Shown: in pieces, positions 6,272 to 12,401 of the stretch
Numbering within the stretch: the first letter of the stretch is position 1
Layout of the letters: every line of letters starts with the position of its first letter
Assembly (NCBI GenBank): GCA_905204635.1
Contig: CAJLAN010000030.1
Coordinates: forward strand, 1-12,401
Reading direction: 5' to 3'
Length of the DNA stretch: 12,401 nt
Source of the DNA: an uncultured Collinsella sp.
GTDB lineage: Bacteria > Actinomycetota > Coriobacteriia > Coriobacteriales > Coriobacteriaceae
Program-made: the position numbers and the translations under genes
The notes under the pieces: model-generated
Seen by the model: the letters and a program-made list of their open reading frames with translations, nothing else
Told to the model about the DNA's origin: nothing
Databases searched by the model: none

Positions 6272-6835
6272 TTAAATAACAGCCCAGTCAACGGCTTCGT
6301 GCCAACGCTCGACAAGACGCTCCAGGCGCCAGGCGGCATTGGCAGGACTTGTCGAGGGCAGGACGATGGCGGGCAGCCCCGTCCGATCTTGCAAGTAGCG
6401 TTTGTAGAGTCGCCCTGCCGTACCGCCGTTACAGACAACGAGCTCGATCGACGCGGCATCGGTAATGCGCTCGATATGTGCCGGCACAACGTTGCGGATG
6501 CTCGCGTCGCTCGAGCCCTTAATGTCGCAGCTCTCGATTGCATCCCACAGGGCCACGCCGCCGTTCAGCAGCATGGCCCGCTTGGCGGCAATGGAGGCAT
6601 CGAGCGTCGCGGGCTCACCGCTTGCCAAAGGATCGCCCTCGTTGGGCGGCACAGGCATACCGAGGCACGTGGCCATCACACGCCAAAAGCGATTCTGAGG
6701 GTTGCCGTAATAAAAGGCATTGGCGCGCGAAAGCACCGAGGGAAACGACCCGAGCACCAAAACGCGCGAGTGCTGGTCGAACACGGGCTCAAACCCATGC
6801 TCAATATGCTGATAGCCCTCGTCCGGCGCGGCCAC
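6272..6835 (-). CDS. DNA-deoxyinosine (hypoxanthine-DNA) glycosylase, UDG family 6
   Basis: Base-excision repair enzyme of the uracil-DNA glycosylase superfamily, expected to remove hypoxanthine (deaminated adenine) from DNA. It has 187 aa. The motifs fit the family: VLVLGSFPSVLS (residues about 25-36), YYGNPQNRFWRV (42-53, containing the catalytic-type Asn) and the C-terminal LPSTSPANA (159-167). The GTG start at 6835 is 3 nt after the stop of the GH13 gene, with a GAGGG site about 8 nt upstream inside that gene's end, so the two are probably translationally coupled. The stop codon is one base from that of the convergent plus-strand gene, with no terminator in between. Confidence 0.88.
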   Translation of the reverse strand: MAAPDEGYQHIEHGFEPVFDQHSRVLVLGSFPSVLSRANAFYYGNPQNRFWRVMATCLGMPVPPNEGDPLASGEPATLDASIAAKRAMLLNGGVALWDAIESCDIKGSSDASIRNVVPAHIERITDAASIELVVCNGGTAGRLYKRYLQDRTGLPAIVLPSTSPANAAWRLERLVERWHEAVDWAVI

Positions 6836-6838
6836 GAG

Positions 6839-8215
6839 CTAGGCCCTCAACAGATAGCGCACCTCGTAGGGCGCAAGCTCAAGGGAGCCCGCCAGCTCGA
6901 CCGTGGGCACGCCGTCGGCAAGCAAATCGACAAAGGAGCCGTTGAGCTCGCCGGCGCCAAAGGTGTAAGGCTCGTCCACGGCGTTCACCGCCACGAGCAC
7001 CGTCGCGTCGTCGCAGGCGCGCTCGAACAGCAGCTGCTTGTTCTGGATCACCACATTGCGATAGGCACCGTAGTTGAGAGCACGGGCCGCCGCGTCGTTT
7101 GCCGAGCGCAGGTGCGCCAGCTGCGTGATGAAGGCCGTCAGCTCGTTGGGCGCAGGCTCATCGAGCGCAGGGCGCAGTGCCCAGTCGCCATCGGGGCCGC
7201 CCTTTTCACCAGCAATTCCCCACTCGCTGCCATAGTAGACGCACGGAATGCCCGGCATGCCAAAGAGCATGCCATAGGCGGGACGCAGGCACGACTTGTC
7301 GGTGAGGATGCTTGCCAGGCGCGGCACGTCGTGGTTGTCGACAAACGACAGCAGGTGTTTGCCGCGGTAGATGCACCAGGGGTCGCCGCCAAACTGGCGA
7401 TGCAGCGAATGGGCGATCTCGAACATGTTGACCGAGTTAAAGCTGGAGTACAGGCCCTTGTAGCACTCGTAGTTGGTGCAGGAGTCGAGCATCTCGTCGT
7501 TGACGATTTGGTTGTAGTCGCCGTGGAGCGTCTCGCCGATCAGCACAAAGTCGGGCTTGAGCTCACGGGTAAAAGCGTGCAGGCGGCGCATGAAGTCGCG
7601 GTCGAGCATATAGGCAACGTCCAAGCGCAGGCCGTCGACGCCAAAGACCTCGGCCCAGCGACGCACGGACTCAAGCAGGTAATTGACCACGGCGGGGTTT
7701 TGCAGGTTGAGCTTCACAAGCTCAAAATGGCCCTCCCAGCCCTCATACCAAAAGCCGTCGCCGTAGCACGAGTCACCGTCAAAGCTGATGTGGAACCAAT
7801 CCTTGTACGGCGAATCCCACTTGCGCTCCTGCACATCGCGGAAGGCCCAAAAACCGCGGCCGACGTGGTTGAAGACGGCATCGAGCACCACGCGGATACC
7901 GTGGGCATGCAGTGTGTCGCACACGGCGGCAAAGTCGACATCCCCACCCAGGCGGCGGTCGATATGGCGCAGGCTGCGCGTATCGTAGCCGTGGCTATCG
8001 GACTCGAGCGGCGGGTTGATGAGCACAGTGCCAACGCCGAGTTCCTGCAGGTAGTCGGCCCATTTGGCAATCTTCATGATGGGCGCATCGGGGCTAGCTG
8101 TGGCATCGGCGGCCTGGGCGAGCTCATCCTCGGCAACGGGGGCGGCGTTTTCGCGCGGAGCTCCACAAAAGCCCAGCGGATAGATCTGATAGAACGTCGT
8201 CTCGTATGCCCACAT
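6839..8215 (-). CDS. GH13 alpha-amylase-family glycoside hydrolase (intracellular)
   Basis: Alpha-glucan/maltooligosaccharide-acting enzyme with a (beta/alpha)8 catalytic barrel. The ATG at 8215 gives 458 aa and is chosen because CGGGAGG lies 5 nt upstream; an in-frame GTG at 8239 has no ribosome site. The four GH13 regions are intact: DAVFNH (112-117); GLRLDVA with nucleophile D199; IGETLHG with acid/base E228; FVDNHD with D296. The block KLNLQNP (168-174) sits where region V is found in maltogenic amylase/cyclomaltodextrinase types. The tail (about 385-458) forms a beta-rich C-terminal domain. No signal peptide, so cytosolic use of imported oligosaccharides or glycogen breakdown is likely. 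A variable low-complexity insert (about 22-45) follows the first strand. Exact specificity is not assignable. It forms a two-gene unit with the DNA glycosylase. Confidence 0.93.
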   Translation of the reverse strand: MWAYETTFYQIYPLGFCGAPRENAAPVAEDELAQAADATASPDAPIMKIAKWADYLQELGVGTVLINPPLESDSHGYDTRSLRHIDRRLGGDVDFAAVCDTLHAHGIRVVLDAVFNHVGRGFWAFRDVQERKWDSPYKDWFHISFDGDSCYGDGFWYEGWEGHFELVKLNLQNPAVVNYLLESVRRWAEVFGVDGLRLDVAYMLDRDFMRRLHAFTRELKPDFVLIGETLHGDYNQIVNDEMLDSCTNYECYKGLYSSFNSVNMFEIAHSLHRQFGGDPWCIYRGKHLLSFVDNHDVPRLASILTDKSCLRPAYGMLFGMPGIPCVYYGSEWGIAGEKGGPDGDWALRPALDEPAPNELTAFITQLAHLRSANDAAARALNYGAYRNVVIQNKQLLFERACDDATVLVAVNAVDEPYTFGAGELNGSFVDLLADGVPTVELAGSLELAPYEVRYLLRA

Positions 8216-8251
8216 AACAGCCTCCCGGAAATCCTTCACGCAACGCCACCC

Positions 8252-8282
8252 ATTGTATGCCCAGCTTGTATCCTCTCCCCAA
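8252..8282 (-). promoter_or_regulatory. Weak candidate promoter of the GH13-glycosylase unit
   Basis: On the minus strand TACAAT (8252-8257) lies 19 nt downstream of TTGGGG (8277-8282); an alternative register is CATACA with a 17-nt spacer. The position, about 40 nt before the GH13 start, is sensible, but the -35 is poor. Confidence 0.3.
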
Positions 8283-8286
8283 AATA

Positions 8287-8353
8287 AGTTGCGGTGGAAT
8301 AGTTCCTGCTTGGATCTTCAGAGGCCTTAAACAAGAACTATTCCACCGCAACT
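8287..8353. repeat. Perfect 19-bp inverted repeat between sotB and the GH13 gene
   Basis: AGTTGCGGTGGAATAGTTC (8287-8305) and its exact reverse complement (8335-8353) flank a 29-bp spacer. It starts 16 nt beyond the sotB-like stop codon. On the minus strand the hairpin is followed by TTATTTTGGGG, only a weak T-run, so it may terminate sotB imperfectly. The GC-poor end and exact arm identity suggest a dispersed intergenic element rather than a plain terminator. Confidence 0.85.
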
Positions 8354-8369
8354 GATGAGGAGGATGTGG

Positions 8370-9564
8370 CTAGGCGACGGGCTTTGCGCGGCGTATGGCC
8401 GGGAACAGCACGGTGATGGCGAGGATGACGCCCACGACGGCAATCGTCCCACCCGCGAAGCCGATCCAGGCGATACCGGGGCCCGAAACCACGGCTCCGC
8501 CGATCGCGGTACCCGTGCCGATACCGAGGTTGAACAGGCCCGAGAAGATCGACATGGCGACGGCCGACGAATCTGCCGGCGTGTGCTTGATGAGCTCGGC
8601 CTGAAACGCCACGTTAAAGGCCGTGGCGCAGCAACCCCACAGTGCGCAGACGGCAAGCACTGTCACGAGCGACGATGCGGCCGGCCCCATGAGCAGCAGG
8701 GCCACCGGCACGCCGGAGAGCGTGATAGCCAAGAACGGGAAGCGATGCCCATCGAACAGGCGGCCAAACAGCCAGCTTCCGAGCAAACCAGAGCAGCCAA
8801 ACGCCGTCAGCGTCATGGTAATGGCGCCCGCATCGACGTGCGCGACCTGCGCCAGGAAGGGCTCGATATAGCTGTAGCTTGCGTAATAGCCGGTCGCCAT
8901 GAAGACCGTGACTGCGTAGAGCGCGATGAGGAGCGGGTTCTTGAGCAGCTCGGGCAGCTGTTTGACGGTAAAGCGCTCACCCGCCGGCATGGCCGGGAAC
9001 ACCGCTGCCTGGTAGACGACCGCGATGGCTGAGAGGCCCCCGACCACGGCAAACGTCATGCGCCAGCCCACGGCCAAGCCAATGGCGACCGAGCGGCAGG
9101 CCAAAGATCTGCGCGATGGACGAGCCCGTAGCGATCATGCTGATGGCGAGCGCGCCGTGGCGAGTGTCGACCAGGCGCGAGGCCATAATCGAGGCGACTG
9201 ACCAGAACACGGCATGTGCGCAAGCGACCACCAGGCGCGCGCAGACCAGGATGGGATAGGTCGGCGCCACAGCGGACAGGAACTGACCGAGCGAGAACAC
9301 GGCCAGCACGCCCAGCAGCATCCGCTTGAACTCAAAGCGCGAGGCGAACACCATGAGCGGCAGCGACAGCAGCATGACGCCCCAGGCATAGACCGAGATC
9401 ATGATGCCCGCCTGGGCCTCGGTGAGCGAGAACGACGCGGCGATATCAGTCAAAAGGCCGATGGGCATAAACTCCGACGTGTTGAACACGAACGCACAGC
9501 AGGTGAGCCCGACGAGTGGGAGCCACTGCTTGAGCGTGATGCCGTCTTGCCTTGTCTGACTCAT
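8370..9564 (-). pseudogene. sotB: SotB-like MFS sugar/drug efflux transporter, frameshifted
   Basis: Major-facilitator (DHA1) proton-coupled exporter resembling E. coli SotB (YdeA), an inner-membrane efflux protein for arabinose and IPTG. The first part (from ATG 9564, GGAG 9 nt upstream) has FVFNTSEFMPIGLLTDIAAS, YAWGVMLLSLPLMV, AHAVFWSVAS and IATGSSIAQIFGLPLGR. The rest (AIGLAVGWRMTF, YYASYSYIEPF, IFSGLFNLGIGTG) continues in another frame, to a stop at 8370. The two parts join exactly within the family block GLPLGR-x-x-G-x-x-x-GWRMTF if two bases are restored near 9084-9090, as from CGCGCC to CGCC. The restored protein would be 398 aa, the normal size. As written the first frame ends in an unrelated tail at 8977. 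This is either a recent inactivation, phase-variable-like slippage, or an assembly error. Confidence 0.85.
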
Positions 9565-9597
9565 ATATAACATCTCCAATCATTTTGAGCGGAGGCG

Positions 9598-9627
9598 ATT
9601 ATATAGCAACGGCCCCGCATCCGTCAG
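9598..9627 (-). promoter_or_regulatory. Candidate sotB promoter overlapping the feoB terminator hairpin
   Basis: On the minus strand CTGACG (9622-9627), an 18-nt spacer and a perfect TATAAT (9598-9603) read toward sotB, with a start about 25 nt before its ATG. The -35 lies in the loop of the hairpin at 9610-9643, and most of the spacer is that hairpin's 3' arm. Confidence 0.55.
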
Positions 9628-9643
9628 TACAGATGCGGGGCCG
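9610..9643 (-). terminator. Hairpin after feoB, probable terminator
   Basis: A perfect 12-bp stem CGGCCCCGCATC/GATGCGGGGCCG (9610-9621 with 9632-9643) encloses a 10-nt loop, 41 nt past the feoB stop. On the minus strand it is followed by TTGCTATATAAT, a weak U-tract, so termination may be partial. Confidence 0.7.
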
Positions 9644-9684
9644 AAAACAATTCGATACACAGAGGTTGCGCCGTCAATTCATAA

Positions 9685-12045
9685 CTAAGCCAACCCCAGC
9701 AATATGCCCGCCGAATGCACGACAAACGCCACGATCCAGGCAACGGCGACCTGAAACGCGAATACGGCCACGGCATAGCGCGCGCCCAACTCGCTCTTGA
9801 CGGCGCCGATTGCCGCCACACAAGGCGGGTACAGCAACGTAAAGACCAAGAACACGTAGGCGGTAAACGGCGAAAACATGGTCGACAGCGCCGCGGGCGA
9901 CGTTGCGCCCAAAAGCACCGTGAGCGTCGAGATGACGCTCTCCTTGGCAATGAGCCCCGTGACGAGCGCCGTCGAGGCGCGCCAGTCGCCAAAGCCGAGC
10001 GGGGCCAACACCGGCGCGATGATGCTACCCAGACCGGCAAGCAGGCTTTGCGACTGGTCGGCGACCACGTTAAAGCGGATGTCGAACGTTTGAAGGAACC
10101 AGATGACCACGGTCGCGGCAAAGATAATGGTAAAGGCCTTGGTGATGAAGTCCTTGGCCTTATCCCATGCCAGCATCACCGTCGTCTTGACGCTCGGCAG
10201 GCGGTAATTGGGGAGCTCCATGATAAACGGCACCGGGTCGCCCTTAAATGCCGTGCGGTTGAGCACCAAAGCCGCGACGCAGCCGACCACGATACCGATC
10301 AGATAGAGCGAGACCATGGCGGGAACCGTCGCCTGCGGGAAAAACGCCCCGCACAGCAAGCCGTAAACCGGCAGCTTGGCTGAGCAGCTCATAAACGGCG
10401 TGAGCATGACCGTCATCTTGCGGTCGTGCTCGGATGGGAGCGTACGGGTCGACATGATAGCTGGCACGGTGCAGCCAAAGCCGACGAGCATGGGCACGAA
10501 ACTGCGGCCCGACAGGCCAAAGCGACGCAACACCTTATCCATGACAAAGGCCACGCGCGCCATGTATCCGGAGTCTTCCAGAATGGAGAGGAACAAAAAG
10601 AGCACAACGATAATCGGCAGGAAGGTCAGCACACTGCCCACGCCCGTAAGCACGCCGTCGACAGCCAGCGAGCGCACCACGTCGTTGGTACCGAACGCCT
10701 TGAGGCCCGCATCGGCCGAGGCGATGATGGCAGCGATACCGTCCTCCATGAGTCCCTGCAACGCCGCGCCGATCACGCCAAACGTCAGCCAAAAGACGAG
10801 GCCCATGATCACCAGAAACGCCGGAATGGCTGTGTAACGACCTGTCAGGATGCGGTCAATCTTGACGGAGCGCACGTGCTCGCGGCTCTCGTGCGGCTTG
10901 ACGACGCAACGCCCGCACACGTCGCCGATAAAGCTAAAACGCATATCGGCCAGCGCAGATAGGCGGTCGGTGCCGGCCTCGCCCTCCATCTGGGTGATGA
11001 TGTGCTCGATAGCGTCGAGCTCGTTGCGATCCAGGTGAAGCGCCTCGGTCACCAGCTCGTCGCCCTCAACCAGCTTGGTCGCCGCAAAGCGCACCGGGAT
11101 GTGCGCCGTCACGGCATGGTCCTCGATCAGGTTAGCAATGCCGTGGATGCAGCGATGCAGCGCGCCGCCGTCCGGACCGTCGGGCGCGCAGAAGTCCAGG
11201 CGACCGGGGCGCTCGCGGAACCGCGCCACGTGCAAGGCATGATCCACCAACTCGCCGATACCCTCGTTGCGGGCAGCGCTAATGGGAACAACGGGCACGC
11301 CCAACAGGCTCTCGAGCAAGTTGACGTCTACGGCGCCGCCGTTGGCGGTCACCTCGTCCATCATGTTGAGCGCGATGACCATGGGGCGGTCAAGCTCCAT
11401 AAGCTGCAACGTCAGGTACAGGTTGCGCTCGATGTTGGTGGCGTCAATGATGTCGATGATGGCGTCCGGACGCTCGTCGAGGATGAACTGACGGCTCACG
11501 ACCTCCTCGCCTGTGTACGGCGACAGGGAGTAAATGCCGGGCAGGTCGGTAACGCTCGCCTCGGGATGGTTACGGATGGTGCCATCTTTGCGGTCGACCG
11601 TCACGCCGGGAAAGTTACCGACGTGCTGATTGGAGCCCGTCAGCTGGTTGAATAACGTGGTCTTGCCGCAGTTTTGGTTGCCGGCGAGGGCAAAGTGCAG
11701 CGGCGCGCCCTCGGGCACGGCCGTCTTTGCCGCACGGGGCGAATACGTCCCCTCGCCCAGGGCCGGATGCTCCGTCGTGCCGATTGCGGCGTTAGCGCGC
11801 GGACCCGTATCGGTGTCGTGAATACCCACGAGCTCGATGCGAGCGGCATCGTCCTTGCGCAGTGTCAACTCGTAGCCACGCAGGCGGATCTCAAGCGGAT
11901 CGCCCATGGGGGCGTACTTCATCATGGTGACTTCGGTGCCCGGCGTTAGACCCATGTCCAAAATATGCTGTCGGAGTGCCTGATCGTCCGATGCCACCGA
12001 TGCGACAACGGCGTCCTTTCCAATCTCGAGTGTATCGAGCTTCAC
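9685..12045 (-). CDS. feoB: Ferrous iron transporter, FeoA-FeoB fusion
   Basis: Inner-membrane Fe(II) uptake protein. It has 786 aa: residues 1-75 form a FeoA (SH3-like) domain (LDTLEIGKDAVV, RQHILDMGLTPGTEV, RGYELTLRKDDA), then a linker (about 76-115) and the FeoB G domain: G1 GNQNCGKTT (122-130), G2 region GNFPGVT (143-149), G3 DLPG (167-170), G4 NMMD (227-230), G5 SAARN (256-260). After a regulatory helical region, the membrane part (about 403-786) contains the two conserved gate motifs, VGFGCTVPAIMSTRTL (about 521-536) and PFMSCSAKLPVYGLL (about 550-564), with their cysteines. The GTG start at 12045 has GGAGGA 8 nt upstream. No separate feoA or feoC gene is seen. Its promoter region has repeats resembling iron-repressor boxes. 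Confidence 0.96.
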   Translation of the reverse strand: MKLDTLEIGKDAVVASVASDDQALRQHILDMGLTPGTEVTMMKYAPMGDPLEIRLRGYELTLRKDDAARIELVGIHDTDTGPRANAAIGTTEHPALGEGTYSPRAAKTAVPEGAPLHFALAGNQNCGKTTLFNQLTGSNQHVGNFPGVTVDRKDGTIRNHPEASVTDLPGIYSLSPYTGEEVVSRQFILDERPDAIIDIIDATNIERNLYLTLQLMELDRPMVIALNMMDEVTANGGAVDVNLLESLLGVPVVPISAARNEGIGELVDHALHVARFRERPGRLDFCAPDGPDGGALHRCIHGIANLIEDHAVTAHIPVRFAATKLVEGDELVTEALHLDRNELDAIEHIITQMEGEAGTDRLSALADMRFSFIGDVCGRCVVKPHESREHVRSVKIDRILTGRYTAIPAFLVIMGLVFWLTFGVIGAALQGLMEDGIAAIIASADAGLKAFGTNDVVRSLAVDGVLTGVGSVLTFLPIIVVLFLFLSILEDSGYMARVAFVMDKVLRRFGLSGRSFVPMLVGFGCTVPAIMSTRTLPSEHDRKMTVMLTPFMSCSAKLPVYGLLCGAFFPQATVPAMVSLYLIGIVVGCVAALVLNRTAFKGDPVPFIMELPNYRLPSVKTTVMLAWDKAKDFITKAFTIIFAATVVIWFLQTFDIRFNVVADQSQSLLAGLGSIIAPVLAPLGFGDWRASTALVTGLIAKESVISTLTVLLGATSPAALSTMFSPFTAYVFLVFTLLYPPCVAAIGAVKSELGARYAVAVFAFQVAVAWIVAFVVHSAGILLGLA

Positions 12046-12094
12046 GTCCGTGTTCCTCCCCCGGCGCCCACAGGGCGTTGCATTTTGTTTATCT

Positions 12095-12128
12095 TGGCTA
12101 ACCGTTTGCCATGGCTAACCATTTAACC
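12095..12128. promoter_or_regulatory. Tandem TGGCTAACC elements, candidate DtxR/IdeR-type iron boxes
   Basis: TGGCTAACC occurs at 12095-12103 and 12112-12120 (17 bp apart), with a partial TTTAACC at 12122-12128. The DtxR/IdeR consensus is built from AGGCTAACC half sites in inverted orientation; here the half sites are direct repeats. They lie between the predicted feoB start point and the gene, where a repressor would block transcription. Iron-dependent repression is inferred from this and from the gene's role. Confidence 0.5.
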
Positions 12129-12132
12129 ACGC

Positions 12133-12162
12133 ATGATAGCGCGAACATACGACGATGTTCAA
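12133..12162 (-). promoter_or_regulatory. Probable feoB promoter
   Basis: On the minus strand TTGAAC (12157-12162), an 18-nt spacer and TATCAT (12133-12138) read toward feoB, with a start near 12126 and a leader of about 80 nt. The spacer contains an inverted repeat GAACAT (12143-12148) / ATGTTC (12155-12160) whose right arm overlaps the -35 box, a possible second regulatory site. Confidence 0.55.
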
Positions 12163-12177
12163 TCAACAGATTGTTGC

Positions 12178-12225
12178 AAGGACCGTCCCCAAGTGCCGGC
12201 ACAAAAGGAACGTCCCCAAGTGCCG
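12178..12225. repeat. Two-copy 21-bp REP-like direct repeat
   Basis: AAGGACCGTCCCCAAGTGCCG (12178-12198; 20 of 21 bases are shared) recurs at 12205-12225 with a single C-to-A change, a 27-bp period. The motif GGCACTTGGGGACG on the minus strand resembles intergenic repeats I associate with Collinsella and with REP-associated (Y1/RAYT) transposases in other bacteria. No gene is seen here. Confidence 0.7.
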
Positions 12226-12291
12226 CATCTGAGCCATGGCAACGCCGATGTTTTGGCGCGAACAGACACTATGACCCAATCCGAGGGCACT

Positions 12292-12332
12292 AAAAAGATA
12301 GGAGCCCCCGCTCGTGGCCGCGGGTCGGGGCT
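12292..12332 (-). terminator. Terminator-like hairpin near the right edge
   Basis: On the minus strand AGCCCC (12327-12332) pairs with GGGGCT (12303-12308), or in a second register CCCGC with GCGGG, followed after six bases by TTTTT (12292-12296). It could end a leftward transcript entering from beyond the right edge. Nothing else supportable is seen in 12333-12401; the short frames there have no ribosome sites. Confidence 0.35.
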
Positions 12333-12401
12333 GCGACAATGATGTTGAAGTGCCATAGGCGCAGCCGCGCCGCAACGAGGGTGGGAGGCTCCCATGCCAA
12401 A

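Noticed and set aside
5539..6543. 334-codon minus-strand open frame over the plus-strand gene
   Set aside because: It overlaps the end of the glycosylase and the whole plus-strand gene, with no motif or ribosome site; low-complexity shadow translation.
6299..8287. 662-codon plus-strand open frame antisense to the glycosylase and GH13 genes
   Set aside because: It covers two well-supported genes on the other strand, shows no recognisable domain, and its length is explained by high GC at third codon positions.
12159..12395. Small minus-strand open frames over the REP-like repeats (70 and 78 codons)
   Set aside because: Translations repeat because of the DNA repeat (HLGT/GTWG units), and there is no ribosome site; not supported as proteins.

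Overview
The window looks like a chromosomal segment of a high-GC, gut-type actinobacterium of the class Coriobacteriia. Collinsella or a close relative is my best guess. The inference rests on the GC-rich codon use, an RpoB/L10/L12 set of actinobacterial-Firmicute flavour, a Collinsella-like intergenic repeat near the right edge, and the mix of a FeoA-FeoB fusion, SotB-type efflux and small GH13 enzymes. Species assignment is inference; no database was consulted. Nearly everything is transcribed leftward (minus strand), with one plus-strand gene.

Left part (1-4320), transcription and translation core. Reading in the direction of transcription from the right: a strong sigma70 promoter and an L10-leader attenuator (about 3936-4092) drive rplJ and rplL. 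A terminator follows (2808-2841), then galU with its own upstream region and terminator (1591-1624), then rpoB with its own promoter; rpoB runs off the left edge after about 452 codons. The usual rplJL-rpoBC cluster is therefore split by galU into three terminator-bounded units. The rifampicin-region part of RpoB is conserved, but fork loop 2 just after it is about 8 residues longer than the canonical sequence and different in composition. Upstream of the rplJ promoter, and overlapping its -35 box, is a 211-bp inverted repeat.

Middle part (4378-8215). A class I/II PLP aminotransferase (minus) is divergent from a 220-aa protein of uncertain function, perhaps flavodoxin-fold (plus). That gene ends one base from the end of a family-6 uracil/hypoxanthine-DNA glycosylase gene (minus), which is translationally coupled to an intracellular GH13 alpha-glucosidase/amylase-type enzyme.

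Right part (8280-12401). A perfect 19-bp inverted repeat separates the GH13 gene from a sotB-like MFS efflux gene that carries a 2-nt frameshift. Upstream of it is a hairpin that seems to serve both as feoB terminator and as part of the sotB promoter. Next is a 786-aa FeoA-FeoB fusion ferrous-iron transporter, whose promoter is followed by tandem TGGCTAACC elements resembling DtxR/IdeR-type iron boxes. The last ~225 bases hold a two-copy 21-bp REP-like repeat and a terminator-like hairpin, with no gene I can support.

I do not see an exotic defence or mobile system. The points most worth checking are the RpoB fork-loop insertion, the palindrome fused to the ribosomal promoter, the L10 attenuator architecture, the broken sotB, and the repeats.
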